Positions 1 through 11,958 of a stretch of 64,000 nt of DNA are shown in pieces. A program made the translations under genes and the position numbers. Every line of letters begins with the position of its first letter. Position 1 is the first letter of the stretch. The stretch comes from Tillus elongatus (lineage: Eukaryota > Arthropoda > Insecta > Coleoptera > Cleridae): the NCBI GenBank assembly GCA_964006375.1, contig OZ023267.1, positions 79,865,682-79,929,681 on the forward strand. The letters run 5' to 3'. The notes under the pieces are model-generated. The model was not told the DNA's origin, made no database searches, and worked only from the letters and a program-made list of their open reading frames with translations.

Positions 1-1250
1 CATACATACATAAAGGCTACACCTCAAAAACAGTTGGTTGATTGGTACATAGACTGTTATGTTCGTATAGGTCACTAACCGGAAACGAGAGCTGCCAACA
101 AGCTCAAACACGTATAATGATGATGATGTCATCCTACCAGATATGACAACTGCCAACAGCTGTATTCTAGACAAGCTCAAACACGAATGCTGGGATGATG
201 TCATCCTACGGAAATAACACCCAGATTACATTCCAAGGTCACAAACACCAACTGACAGATCTCATTTTATTGTAAAGACAGACAATTTTCAAATTAGTTA
301 ACTTGCTGTAGTGTACACTTGAGTAAATATATTATATTTTTATATTTTACCACTGTTTTTATTATTAATAACACCTTGTCCATACCTGACTCCCAGCAAA
401 ATAATTCAATCTATTTGCATTTAAACACCGTTATAATTATGTCCAGGGTTGACTTAAATGTCCAGAGGTAGACTTGACTGTCCATAGTAGACTACAAAAT
501 TTACATGTATTTACGCAGAAATAAAAATGGTTGCATTTTTCATAAAAATGATTGGTTATCCAACAAGCCAAATTTAATACCAAACATACTAAAGTCCAAC
601 AAGTATTTAGCGGTTGTTGGTGTTAATTGAAATGTTGCCTCCGACACTTCTAGGGCATCGGTATTCCGAGCCCCTGGAGATAACTCTAAGTGGGCTCCTT
701 CGGTTGGAACATTTGGCATATCGGTATTCCGATAACCCAAATGTTCCTTTAGCTGACTGTTGTAATAGGCAATCAACTCTTTAGTTTTCTTATTTTCCAA
801 CCAATGACACATAAAGCCACATCTCAAGACAGTTAGTTAAGAGTGTTGTATGACTAAGATTACTCTTGAAATATTTAGGATATCGGTATTCCGGCTACCT
901 AAATGCTTCTTTAGCTGACAGTTGTAATAGACAATCAACTCTTTAGTTTTGTTATTTCCACCCATTAACACATACTCAAGACAGTTAGTTAAGAGTGTTG
1001 TGTGGTTAAAATTACTCTGAAATGCTAGTGGCACCCCATTTTTACCAAGTATGTAGCAGCTGTAGGTACCAAGTCAACCCCTTCTGCTTGTTGTTGTAAT
1101 AGACAATTAACTCTTTGGTTTTCTTATTTTATATCTCATAAACATAAAAGCTACACTTCAAGATACTTAGTTTAACTGGTCACATGGCTAAGATTACTCT
1201 GAAATGATAGAGATGTGTTGGTTTAGGGAAATTCAAGACTGTTCTTCAAG
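1..1250. repeat. Degenerate tandem repeat, about 160-180 bp period
   Basis: Three imperfect copies of one unit start near 749, 909 and 1086. Each contains a variant of GTTGTAATAGACAATCAACTC, followed by TTTAGTTTTCTTATTTT, ACATAAA.CCACA.CTCAAGA and GACTAAGATTACTCT. Positions 1-60 look like part of another copy. The minus strand reads as short open segments with recurring RNTD tetrapeptides, which follow from the repeated ATCGGTATTCCG blocks at about 657, 719 and 881. I see no support for a functional protein. The stretch 61-540 shows nothing else recognisable. Confidence 0.6.
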
Positions 1251-1582
1251 ACATATTTACTTTGGTTTGTTAGGTACGCTTGACAGCTGCCTGTGCCGTC
1301 AACTTCAATAAGTCTAAGAGGGTATACTAAAATTTGTCTGTAGCACGCATCACTTGATGTAGTCAACATTTAAATACGCCATTGAATACTGGTCCTCATG
1401 GTAAGCTTGAAAATTTCTCTGAAAGTAACTTCATTAAGTCTAAGAGAGAGTGTGTTGTTTTTAGATGTTAACACAACTTGTTTTGATTTCCTTAAAAACT
1501 ATATTTCTTTCTTCTGTTCAACAAGACGATTATTTTGAGGTGTCACATGTAGCTCTAAGAATAGCTATACCGGAAGTGTCTA
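1251..1582. other. Unannotated AT-rich spacer
   Basis: No open frame, tRNA or repeat arm was recognised here. It ends where a diverged first copy of the 217-bp tandem repeat begins. Confidence 0.4.
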
Positions 1583-2537
1583 CCGGAAGTAACATTTTTA
1601 TTGGATATGTTAATAGAGTTTGACTTGCTGAACACCGTGCGTGTGTTGGTTCTATCGTACATCTCGCCGATCTTCCGAGATAAGGGTTTGAAGTTTTTTA
1701 TCTCAGTTTCTTGTAGACCTTGTTACGAAACATACATTTTTGAAGTCGGTTCCTTTCTATCACTTTCCGTTGAAAAGATATAACGATTTAAAGTTTAGAC
1801 CGGAAGTGGCCATTTTATTGTATATTCCAATTTGATTTCGCCTCCTTAACACCGTGCATGTGTTGATTCTATCGTACATCTCACGGATCTTCCGCGATAA
1901 GGGTTTAAAGTTTTTTATCTCAGTTTCTTGTAGAGCTTGTTACGAAACATACATTTTTAAAGTCAGTTCATTTCTATCACTTTCCGTTGAAAAGATATAA
2001 CGATTTAAAGTTTAGACCGGAAGTGGCCATTTTATTGTATATTCCAATTTGATTTGGCCTCCTTAACACCGTGCATGTGTTGGTTCTCTCGTACATCTCA
2101 CGGATCTTCCGCGATAAGGGTTTAAAGTTTTTTATCTCATTTTCTTGTAGACCTTGTTACGAAACATACATTTTTGAAGTCGGTTCCTTTCTATCACTTT
2201 CCGTTGAAAAGATATAACGATTTAAAGTTTAGACCGGAAGTGGCCATTTTATTGTATATTCCAATTTGATTTGGCCTCCTTAACACCGTGCATGTATTGG
2301 TTCTCTCGTACATCTCACGGATCTTCCGCGATAAGGGTTTGAAGTTTTTTATCTCAGTTTCTTGTAGATCTTGTTACGAAACATATATTTTTGAAGTCAG
2401 TTCATTTCTATCACTTGTCGTTGAAAAGATATAACGATTTAAAGTTTAGACCGGAAGTGGCCATTTTATTGTATATTCCAATTTGATTTGGCCTCCTTAA
2501 CACCGTGCATGTGTTGGTTCTATCGTACATCTCACGG
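1583..2537. repeat. 217-bp tandem repeat, about 4.4 copies
   Basis: The marker ACCGGAAGT recurs at about 1583, 1799, 2016, 2233 and 2450, giving spacings of 216, 217, 217 and 217 bp. The last three full units are nearly identical. The first is more diverged, and the array ends part way through a fifth unit near 2537, after GTACATCTCACGG. Each unit carries the same blocks: GGCCATTTTATTGTATATTCC, CCTCCTTAACACCGTGCATG, GATCTTCCGCGATAAGGGTT. Short ORFs within it are not conserved from copy to copy. It is a minisatellite or small satellite array. Confidence 0.92.
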
Positions 2538-3100
2538 TTGAACCTGTTGTCTATTTTGTTTCTGAACTTCCTTCTTTTGTTTTGCCAGCGACCTCTGTGT
2601 GTTATTTTTAGAACCTACCCATATAACAATTGTGACGTTCTAGTCTGTCTAATATTAAACATATTAATTATTATGTCATGTCTAATAACAAAAGCTTTAT
2701 GAATGGTTTGTTTTAATGGGGGGCGTAACTTTAAATCATGGAGTCTTCGATCAATACCATTATTCTCGCTTATCAACCTCACTCTCATTTGTCGGCTCTA
2801 AAGGTTGGGGTGACGTAACTTTAAATAATGGAGTCTTCAACCATCCTTATCAGCGCACCATCTTTAAGAACGAAAGCCACCATTTTTATAATGTCAGGGA
2901 TGTCAGCTTAAGGTATCACAGGTTAGACCGCCATTTTCCGCCATTTTGGTTCCTCCGTTTTGGTTCCGCCTCTAATATTAAACATTATTTTGTAAATCAT
3001 CCATTTGTCTAATAATAACAAAAACTTTAATTATGTTACATGTATGGTTTGTTTGTAATTAAAAGTCGTATATATACTAGCCTAAAACAATAAATTAACA
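2538..3100. repeat. Short direct repeats, otherwise unassigned
   Basis: A block GTAACTTTAAATNATGGAGTC occurs at about 2727 and 2816, and CCGCCATTTT-like words recur near 2930-2970. Apart from these I see no element structure. Confidence 0.4.
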
Positions 3101-3174
3101 AGCGTCTGCTTAGCCTAATGGGTAGCATCGTTGCCTCCCATCTGAATGCCCGGGGTTCGAAACTCACCTGCTCC
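3101..3174 (+). other. tRNA-like sequence (tRNA pseudogene or SINE head)
   Basis: The stretch has an A-box-like TTAGCCTAATGGGTAGCAT, an anticodon-arm-like TTGCCTCCCATCTGAA with a CCC position, and a B-box-like GGGGTTCGAAACTC. This is the order and spacing of a tRNA, similar to tRNA-Gly. The 5' GCGTCTG does not pair properly with the 3' CCTGCTCC, so a functional tRNA is unlikely. A decayed tRNA or the head of a tRNA-derived SINE fits better. Confidence 0.5.
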
Positions 3175-3254
3175 AAATGGTTTTTTTCAAAATATAATAA
3201 TTTGAAGTAATAGGTTAGACACTTATGTGACTGTCTGGCCCAAGTCATGTGACG

Positions 3255-3470
3255 TCACTGTCTGGCCAAAGTTTCCTAGACAGGTTAATGACCTTCAGGT
3301 TACATTGGAAGCCATCTTGGACGCCATCTTAGAAGCCATCTTGGACGCCATCTTGTGAGCGGGGCCCCCTATCTATATACTGTTGGGTCGGTAACTGGCA
3401 GCTGTCAACTGTCAACTGTCATGTCGGTCGGTAACTGGCAGCTGTCAACTGTCAACTGTCATGTCGGTAA
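3255..3470. repeat. Array of GCCATCTT and TGTCAACTGTCA words
   Basis: GCCATCTT occurs four times between about 3310 and 3355. A 37-bp segment containing CTGTCAACTGTCAACTGTCA is then duplicated head to tail at about 3385-3460. The same two word classes occur together at 10.64-11.04 kb, so this looks like part of a dispersed repeat. GCCATCTT resembles a YY1/Pho-type site and TGTCA a TALE-homeodomain site, but that is resemblance only. Confidence 0.55.
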
Positions 3471-3479
3471 CACAGATCC

Positions 3480-4956
3480 CATACTTAACCACATGTGACG
3501 TCTGTCTGTCCCAAGTGGCGCTATACCTACTAAGGTCACCAGTCCGTTCAATCTCCCTTTTCAGTCTGCTGAGAAGCAGAACCAGTACTTTCCTCAAAAC
3601 ATTTAAAAGACAGATGGGTCAGTACTTCTTATTCGCTTGCCCTTGCATGGTTTTCTCAATGAGCACGAGCTCCGCAGTTTTACATTCTTTGGGGAAAATT
3701 CCTTCAATGAGGATACTGTTTAGTATTTCTAACAGCTTCTCCTAGTGTAGCAACCGCATTTATGATTTCAGGGGGTAGCTTGTCTGGTCCCGGAGCCTTT
3801 TTTCCTTTATTTTACTAATTGCTTCAAGAAGCTCTTTTTTGGTGAAGAGAGGTATTTCCGCTTTGTTGGTTTGGATTCTATCCCATTCACTTACCACGTT
3901 CATCTGTTGTTCGTCACTCAACTCTATTGTAGGGGCTCTTATTAGCTTGTCCATTACAATTTTATATCCTTTTCCCCACGGGTCGTGTTCTACCTCATCT
4001 TTTACTTTTTCCAGGCATCAGATTGAGCCTTGGCTATGGCTTTTTGAGGTTTGCGCGGCTTTCTCTGTAGTTATTTTTGGCTTCTTCTTTCCGCGCTTGG
4101 TAGTTTTTCTTGATCTCTCTTGTCAGTGTTCTTTTTGCTTTTATACATGCTCTTCTTTTCTTTGCGATGTCCTCCGTCCACCAATGTACCGGGTGTTTGT
4201 TTCTGAGGCCTCTTATTTTTTCAATACTTTCTCACAGGCTTTTGTAATGGCTTTGCCCAGACTCTTTGGGTCTGTTATTCTGTCATGGCCTTGTTCCATT
4301 TTCGTTCCGACTTCCTGTACAAATTCACAGATTTGCTCTTTTTAGACGATCCACCCCCCTTTACCCTTACTGGTATTTTGTTGTCTTGCTGCTTTTTGTT
4401 TTATTTCATATACGATGTGTTGGTGAAAGCTCAGTGTTTCTTCTTATAGAACCTTCCAGTCGCTCACCCCTTTAATGATGTTTTTAGTGCCAAATGTTAG
4501 GTCTATGTGCGATTTGAAGGCGCCCCTTATAAATGTCGGACTCACTCCCTCGTTGAGAGTAATCAGGTTTTCCTCTGCTAGCCATTCCGATAGTATTCGG
4601 CCTGTGTTGTTTTCCACATCAGACCTCCACATGTACGATTTTGAATTGAAGTCACCGCCAACGATTATCTCTTTTGTTTGTTTGTTCATATCTGTTCGCA
4701 GCGCTGCTAAGTATTCAGTATATGTTTCAAGATTCACATATGGGGAAATGTAGCAGATATAGATCACAGCGTCTTCTAGTTCCATCCATGCGTATCCATT
4801 TCCTGCCCCTATTCCTCGTTGTCTTAGTTGCCGGTTCCTTATCTTTCTGTTTGGTTCAGCTATAATCATCACATCTGCCTTTTCGTGTTCAGCTATTTTG
4901 TGCATTAGGTACATTGCCGCTCTTCCCCTATCTACATTGACTTGTATGACCTTCAT
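3480..4956 (-). pseudogene. LINE ORF2 remnant: AP endonuclease plus start of reverse transcriptase
   Basis: From an ATG at 4956 the first 170 codons form an AP-endonuclease domain with VIQVNVDRGRAA at the start, IIAEPNRK (catalytic Glu region), GGDFNSKSYMW (Asp/Asn pair) and SHIDLTF near the end. A stop follows near 4444, but homologous sequence continues through several frames. These include a pre-RT linker and PLFTKKELLEAISKIKEK at about 3830-3860, then PICLLNVLRKV and SRLKREIERTGDLSR at about 3510-3620, which resemble the first RT motifs. There is no catalytic YxDD because the element ends first. The family makes a protein that nicks target DNA and primes reverse transcription there; this copy cannot. 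Confidence 0.85.
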
Positions 4957-7122
4957 AAGGAGCCTTGCGACTTCCCCTTCTTCTCCTTCCTCTGTTGTTG
5001 TAACAGCCTTCTATACTCAGGGCATCTTGTTGTTTCAGCTTTGTGACCCACTTCACTGCAGAGGTAACATTTTTCCTCATTTGTGCAGTCTTTTTTGAGG
5101 TGACCTTGCTCCCCGCACTTATGGCATAGTTCTTTGTTACCTTTCTTGCATTTATCCGCAATGTGTCCTACTCTGTAACATCTGTGGCATTTAGGTAAGT
5201 TCTCCATTTCCCTCACCCTCCACCTGTTCCATCCGTTCCCTATCTTCTTCTTAGAGATGAGTTGCTGGGCTTTGTCTTCATCTATCTTTAGGAAGGCGTG
5301 TTTTAGGCCTCTTCTCTTAGCAACTTAACTTAGTTTTATTTGAATTCATCGGCTTGGTTATGCTCCCCCATTTCATTCTGCACGATCGCTCTGACCTCTT
5401 CTACCTGGGTTGTTTCATCGATGTCCATAATCATAATGGTTTGATTTTTTGGTTTCCTTTCCACGTGTGCTTTGTTTTCCATCTTTGTTTTGAGTAGCTT
5501 TCTAAAGTCTTGTCTTGACTTTTCTTCGTTCCCTTTTATTCTAACTTGTACTTCCCCGTTTATTGTTTTGTCCAGTTTTTCTATAGTTACTGCCTTTGTA
5601 TCGACTTCCTTCTTCATGCTTCTTATTATGTCTGCGAATGTCATCGCTTCTGCAGGTTTTATTATTTTTGTTTCTTCGTTAGCTTTTTTTTTTCTCCTGA
5701 TTCCCGGCACTCCGTTTTCTTCAGTCGTACTTTGGTTTCTCGATCTATTCCTCTGTATTTGCATTTGGACGGTCTTCTTCCTGCATATATATTCTGCAAT
5801 TTTTCGTATTTTTTCCTCATTTATGTTTCTATCCATTAGACAGATAGGCACATCTTTTTTGTTTTCTTTTGTATCGTTAATAATTTTCGTCAAGTTAGTT
5901 TTGAGGTCAAATTTGTCTTTTGGCGTTACTCCTCCATTTTCTGTCATTATGACATATATAAAACTCTCGGTGTTTTCTAGGGTGTCTATATCATCTAAGA
6001 TAGTGCAGGCAGTTTTACCACATATCATCCTGCCCTGTCCTAGTTGACCCATTTCTATTATCTGTACTAGTTGTGGGTTTCTTTCCAAAAGGTTTTTCCT
6101 AATTCTATCACTTATATCGTTTCCTTTCTCTAGTATAATGATCTGGTCTGCTTTTGGTATACTTCCAGATTTGGTTTGACACATTCTGAAGCTTTCTTCG
6201 GGCCATGTATTTTCAATGATGTCATTTAGTGCCTGCTCGTCGCGGCTTAGGGTTAGCTCCTGTTCTATTTCTCTAATCAGTCTGTCCTTTTCTTCCTGTT
6301 GTCTGCTTATTGTTTGGGTACCTGCTTCAGTCGTTTCTTTATTTTTGTCTTTTCCATATTGATTTTTATTTTCTTTAATGAGCATTGCAAACATTTCGTC
6401 TGCAAATCAAATTGAATGTTCCATTTTCTTCCCGACCCTTTCAAGTTTGACAGCTGAGTTTTTTATTTCTTTCTTTGTGTTTGGGACCTCTAGTAATACA
6501 GCTTGAAGATTTTTTGTTTCCTCGTTTCCTTTCATAATTACATGTGTGAGTGCAGTGTACGCTTTTTCCATTATTTGTATAAATTGTTCGAAATTGTTTT
6601 CGTTTGTTTCTTCTGGTGTCCCCATCCTCTTTCTTTTATTATCTTTACTCAGATCGTTTCTCTTTGGTTGCATACTTGCAGTTGATGACGGTCCACTGGT
6701 TGGTGTTGTTTGAATAATAACATCTCTTCTTTTGGATGGGTTCATTTCATCTTCTCCGAAGACACTGTCTTCTTCACTTCTCCTAGAGTGCGATTGGTGC
6801 CCCACGGAATATTTCCTCCGTGTGCAATCTACCTCTGTTTCACTTTCAGTTCAAGAACGAGATCTTTCTGGTGGGGTTCTTATAATCGAATCCCTCCTCT
6901 TGAAAGGGTAAATTTCGCCAGTAGCCAATCTAAAAATTGATTCGTATATTTCTTAGTCTTTCTTTGTTATCGCCCCTAATGAGTTCTCCTTGTTGTCGTC
7001 AATTCCCTGGCAGTAGTTTGCTATCGATCGGGGTTGCCCTGCCCTCGCAGCAACCGCACCGACCGGAACTGGGGTCTCCCTCCCCTGCTCCGTAATCTGT
7101 TTCTGCTTGTTAGTGTCAGCCA
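4953..7122 (-). pseudogene. LINE ORF1 remnant with three CCHC zinc knuckles
   Basis: An ATG at 7122 starts about 54 codons (MADTNKQKQITEQGRE...) that end at a stop near 6957. The reading continues in other frames at 6805-6407 (132 codons) and 6394-5336 (352 codons), then in a final piece from 5216. That last piece carries three zinc knuckles in a row: CHRCYRVGHIADKC, CHKCGEQGHLKKDC and CYLCSEVGHKAETTRC. It overlaps the ORF2 start by 4 bases, the arrangement expected of R1/I-type LINEs. The middle is rich in Lys, Glu and Asn. ORF1 proteins coat the element RNA. At least three frame breaks make this copy inactive. Confidence 0.82.
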
Positions 7123-7362
7123 TATTTGTTGTGTTTAAAGTTCATGTCCATAGCGGTCGTCATCAGGCAGTCCATTCTTTTTTTCTCTTTTTCTTCCCCC
7201 TTTTTTAGCGGTAAATGGAATGACACCTAGCCCTCGGTAGCCGTTATAGGATCGGTGTCAGAAAAGAACAAGAGTCGGCCGATAGGTGGAGAACAAGAAG
7301 TCTGGCCAGATAGGAAAGATGAAAGGGAAGGGGCCTCACCCAACACAAGTTGAAGAAAGGTG

Positions 7363-7410
7363 AGTAGTAGTAGTAGTAGTTGTTGTTGTTGTTGTACTAG
7401 TAGTAGTAAT
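7363..7410. repeat. Trinucleotide microsatellite (GTA/GTT)n
   Basis: Runs of GTA, then GTT, then AGT/TAG triplets. It lies about 200 bp outside the 5' end of the R1-like LINE. Confidence 0.8.
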
Positions 7411-8795
7411 AAAAGTCTGTATGGAGAAATTTTCAAACTTATAAAAATTAAAAAATTTAATCTAGTCACGAAATTAATAATTACTTTAAATGGAAGTGCA
7501 GCAAGGCTCAACTATAACTATGTGTAATTAAGTAAACATTCACAATGGGAAGCGTAAAAATTCAGGATTTCATAAAACTTTTCACATGGGTAAAGGATAG
7601 GTTTGCTGATTAGTCTGAAACTTTGGTAATTCGGGAGAGTTTATGACGTCGTTAAGTGATGATCAGAAATCAATGCAGTTTACGCTCAGTTCAGTGTGAC
7701 CCTAATGCAGGTAGTAAACACTAGAAGTACATTAGCCCCATGTTGATGACTCCATAAAACCCAGAAATACAATTATTCACTATTCTTTGATATACAGTTG
7801 TTCTTTCTTATATCTAATTCCACAGTCTATTAACTTAATTTAACTTTAAACATCGCATCGTCTAGATTTTTCACATTATTACCGACTTCTGAAGTAACGT
7901 TATAGAATTGAGACGATTTTTTTATGAAAGCATTATTAGAACGTGACAAATGGTAGCATTCAACCCCTGCCGGAGGTGACTTTTACCCCCTTAATTTGTA
8001 TAGGAAAGATGATAGGTCGAGTTGCACCTTTTTGGACAGCTCTCTTGATTCTCTATTGAAAGCTGCTATTTAAAAATCTACCGATTATTTTTTTATATAT
8101 TTGCTTTCAAAACGTCGATTCGCTTTTTACATGTTTGCTTTCAAAACGTCTAAAATAACAGAATCAGTTTCGCGTTTAAGGCTGCTGTGTATATAGAGCT
8201 GTCTTAAAAATAGATACAATTGGAAGCAGCAAGTACAGAAAGGACATATGATTATTTTAAAAGTTTCTTTAAAATTATTTTTAGTGTGTGTGTGTTCAAA
8301 TGCTAGGATGGCAACGGAATGATCCTCCACTAGCCACAGACTTTTATAAATTACACGATGTGGATTTGAAGTTTTATATATGATACGGGATAGGCAAGTG
8401 GCAAGTAGAAAATTTATTTGATATGTTTAAACATATGAGTTAGATACGGTGCTTATATTTTGTCTTATATAATTAGTGTATGTTTTACGTACTTAATAAC
8501 ATCAATATACAAACACAAATACATACGCACATGCACATATACACACATATGCACATATAAACTCCTTTAGAATTTTTTTTTTTTTTTTTTTCTTCGGGAT
8601 ACACAAGGACACTTGCTCGCCAAGGGACCCGCCATGGCACATACACAAACTAACTGGGCCACGGAACTGATTGAGGTTACACACTGGGACAGACAATAGG
8701 ACTCTAGATCTAATTACATGTATAATTTCTGCAAAATTCTTATCTATTTAATGTTATTGTTATTATTTTTATTATATTTCCTTAAAAAAAAAATC
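7411..8795. other. AT-rich intergenic sequence
   Basis: Only short, low-complexity open frames occur here. A poly-T run lies at 8574-8591. I recognise no gene or repeat family. Confidence 0.4.
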
Positions 8796-9120
8796 ACCAA
8801 CAGGGAGATCGCGCCTTCTGAATTTTGAAAAGTGTTTTCAAATGAGCGCGAATTAGGCTCTCTAGAACACATATCCGGAGTCACTTTCAATGTTTATGTG
8901 AAAAAAAAAATGTTTTGTAAATGTATCTCCGAAAACAGATTTGTTGTTTTCGAAGATATAGATTTCTAGTAATCACATTTGGTACGCGGGTTTATATTAT
9001 AAAAGGTAGCTGTATAATGTGCAACGTTTTGATCTCTACATAAGAATAAAAAAAAGTTATAGACAAGAAAAAAATTTTGGGTGCCACTGATGATCAGAGA
9101 AAATCAAAATATTTCGTGTA
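8796..9120 (+). repeat. TA-arm repeat copy without an expanded (TA)n
   Basis: It begins with the left-arm motif AAATCACCAACAGGGAGATCG, continues with CAAATGAGCGCGAATTAGG and ATCCGGAGTCACTTTCAATG, and then has downstream sequence including TACGCGGGTTTATA and GGGTGCCACTGATGATCAGAG. The same blocks occur at 23.1-23.46 kb and 57.6 kb, and near 24.2 kb in the other orientation. Where sibling copies carry a long (TA)n tract, this one has a short A-rich stretch instead. Confidence 0.6.
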
Positions 9121-9226
9121 GAGATCTAAATCTATTGTATACCATTAAGTAAAGATTGGAGCTTGCGGTGAGCATTGATAAGAATACTTGGAGATCCCAA
9201 ATCACCAAAAAACACTTTTAAAAAAA

Positions 9227-9272
9227 CCTGTAGATCGTTTCACTAACCAATTTAGCGTCATCAGAGGATGAA
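9227..9272 (-). ncRNA. Hammerhead-ribozyme-like motif in PLE terminus
   Basis: On the minus strand: CCTCTGATGA, a stem-loop of complementary CGCTAA/TTAGTG, then AAACGATC. This is the CUGAUGA...GAAA arrangement of hammerhead ribozymes, which established work places in the terminal repeats of Penelope-like elements. The expected GTC cleavage triplet seen in the 20.55-kb copy is changed to TAC here, so it is probably inactive. Confidence 0.5.
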
Positions 9273-9516
9273 TAATTCTAAATATCTTATATCCACAACT
9301 CTATTTATATTCTGCTGCAGGTAGTCGGTCACTAACGATTTAGGGAGGTTCAACGACGCCAAAATTAACATATTTCGTTTGACGGAAATATCTGTATTCT
9401 TTTATTATCTATCGGACGTGCTTCTGCCGGTATTTATTTTACAAAGCAATCTATCAGGAGACTACTCATAGGAGGCGGAGCGAGATTTATACATTTTATA
9501 TTATTACTATATTTAG

Positions 9517-9618
<102 letters not shown>

Positions 9619-10635
9619 TTTCGAATGCGTTTAGCTGTCCTGGTTGTCTAACATTTTTTATTAATTTCAGATTCTCCTCATTAATGTGGTGATTGTTATC
9701 CCAAATATGTCGGCCAACGAAAGATCTATCTATAGTATCATATTATCCTAATTGTGCTAAATGTTCTTTGAATCTAATTCCGATAGATCTTTTTGTTTGG
9801 ATTTTTTAAATGCTATCTAGACCCCTCGTGATTCGAGGTTCAAATGGTAAGCAAACAAAGTTTTTTCCCGCCTCCTCTCCTATAAGTCGTTGATTCCGCT
9901 AACATTTTCTTCGTTTTTTGTTTGTTAATTAATTTCTACACTAGGCAAGTAGTGTATCCGTTATATTCGGCCACGTTCCTAATGTACTTTTATTCTTTGG
10001 TATATTAACTTTTACTTAAAGGAAAATTAATTAACCTGTTTACTTAAAAAATTCAGACGGGCCATTTTCTGTGCCTACGTATGATGCGAGTCATTCGGCA
10101 TGTAGCTTAAAGTCGTGTTTTCCCTTTCTATGGTCATCGGATTCTCAAGTGTCGTTATTTTTGATATCTAGTTCATCTAGCGAGGGTCATTTGTTATCAA
10201 TTTCTAATTCATGGAGAAATTTTATAGAATCAAATTTATTGTTTAATTTGGCAATAAAATCTTCTATTCTGCAAATGTTTGTGTTAAACACTGTGAAAAT
10301 ATCATCCACGTAACGAAATCACACTCTAGGACAATACTCACTTTCACTTTCAAGATCTGTTTCAAATCTACTCGTCAAAAGGTCTGCAATAAATGGCAAT
10401 AGCGGATTGCCCATTGCCGTGTCTTGGATTTTTTCAAAAAAGTCATTGTTGAACTGAAAAATATTTTGTTTAATACAAAGGTTTGTTAAAGTTAAATATT
10501 CTTTTCAGACCTTTTCATTTATGTTATTCCTTTTTAACAACTTCATTCTACTTTTACACATGTTGTTGGATTTGTATATTATAGTCCTTGTCGTGACGAG
10601 TAAAATGACACCACACCAAAAACGAACAGAAATAG

Positions 10636-11040
10636 TTTGCGCATGCGTTAACCACCATATTGATTATGTCATTACGTCACAAGCTTTCCATGTTGGGAGT
10701 GGGGAATCTAACTGTCAGTTGTCAGCCGTGCCATATGTCAACTCTCAAGTGTCACATGTCAACTATCGCCTGTCAAATGTCAGCTGTTAAATGTTACATG
10801 TCAGCTGTCAAATGTCACATGTGAGCTCTCAAATGTCAAATGTCACATTTCAGTTGCCAAATGTTACCCACCATCTTGGATAACGTGATTCGCATTCGCA
10901 GCCGCCATCTTGGATGATATGTCAGCTGTCAACTGTCAGCTGTCAGCTGTCAGTCGTCATCTTGGATAATGTCATGCGCGTAAAGAGCGACCATCTTGGA
11001 TGACGTTACGCGCATGCGCTGTCAGACCTCCCCCAGGAGG
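10636..11040. repeat. Array of TGTCA and CCATCTTGGAT words
   Basis: About eighteen TGTCA pentamers occur, often as CTGTCAACTGTCA or ATGTCAGCTGTCA, with four CCATCTTGGAT words. GC-rich words such as GCGCATGCG and TTACGTCA are mixed in. The same combination occurs at 3.26-3.47 kb. This looks like the regulatory or terminal part of a dispersed element. It has no open frame. Confidence 0.6.
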
Positions 11041-11054
11041 TTTCAGAACTCCCC

Positions 11055-11545
11055 ATCTATACCTACTTGTGGGGGTGAAATATCGTCAACAGAAATTTCG
11101 ATTTTTTTTGCTAAAACGGCGTAAAGAGTCTCAACATGTAGAAAACTTGATTCTGGAACGTCATTTTTTTTGTCTGTCGGTCGGTCGATGGGTCTCTCGG
11201 CCTGTACGTCTGTTAGTAGGCTTAATAGGTTTTGAACGAATTGATATATCATCTTCAAATTTGGTATCCTGTTAGCACTTGATAAAGAAACGCTTCGATT
11301 TGCTTTTGGGTAAGATCGCTCCAGGGGGTAGGGCATAAATGAGGGGTGATTTGGTGAAAATTGACATTTTTCCATTAAAGCTCGTCTAATATAACCTTTC
11401 AGAAGTTTATGGGTACAGGAATACGAATATTTTCTTTGTGGTCAAGACATGGACACTAAATTCGTTTGATAAGAATGCCTTTCTGGAGAGTAGCTTATCA
11501 CAGCTATGTGGAAGTTATGATTTAATTTACAGCACTATTTTATTT
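11055..11545 (+). repeat. Dispersed repeat Q, copy 1
   Basis: It contains TGTCTGTCGGTCGGTCGATG, TATCATCTTCAAATTTGGTAT, AAGAAACGCTTCGA, AAATGAGGGGTGATTTGGT and CAGAAGTTTATGGGTAC. All recur in order at 14.27-14.69 kb. Open frames on either strand are not conserved between the two copies. The class of element is unknown. Confidence 0.7.
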
Positions 11546-11958
11546 AGAAATAACACATATGAAAACATTGTATTCAGAAGCTTGTCTACTCTCGTTTAAT
11601 CTTAAGATATACAAGCTGTTCTATTTGAAAAAGTATGTTTGGTGTAACTTACTTGAGGGACCTCTAGTAACGGACAATAATTCTGAAAGGTAGCTTGTCT
11701 TCTTCGCTATCGAATTTGATAAGGATTTTTTTTAAATTTTCAATAAAAGTTTAATATTCCAAACCCCATTTTATTTAGAGTAGCTGTGTATGTTTGGTAA
11801 AATTACACTATTATAGTGGCATAAGCTGCTTTTATAAAAACTTCTGTAAATATAACCTACTTTCTGCGTTATCAAATACTAATAGAGAAATCATTTGGAA
11901 GGGATCATAGGTGAAGATGAAATATTCATTTTACTTCCACATCATCAATACGTGTGGG
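11546..11958. other. AT-rich spacer between repeat Q copies
   Basis: I see no gene or recognisable element in this stretch. Confidence 0.35.

Larger units (their letters stand above)
3480..7150 (-). mobile_element. R1-like non-LTR retrotransposon, 3'-truncated and mutated
   Basis: Minus-strand LINE with ORF1 (zinc knuckles) followed by ORF2 (AP endonuclease, then the start of a reverse transcriptase). The 5' end is retained: an ORF1 start lies near 7122 and a short T-rich block near 7180. The element stops in the N-terminal RT region near 3480-3500, so its 3' half is missing. Several frame breaks show it is dead. Endonuclease phrases such as GGDFNSKSYMWRSD and the order of domains suggest the R1/I group; exact clade placement needs a phylogeny. 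Confidence 0.85.

Noticed and set aside
1583..2537. CRISPR-like array
   Set aside because: The units are 217-bp head-to-tail repeats without short repeats and unique spacers, in a eukaryotic context.
3839..6047. Several plus-strand ORFs of 90-191 codons
   Set aside because: They lie opposite the R1-like LINE, which has recognisable domains on the minus strand, so they are shadows.
10071..10313. 80-codon plus-strand gene
   Set aside because: It lies opposite the PLE remnant and its sequence is the complement of PLE RT.
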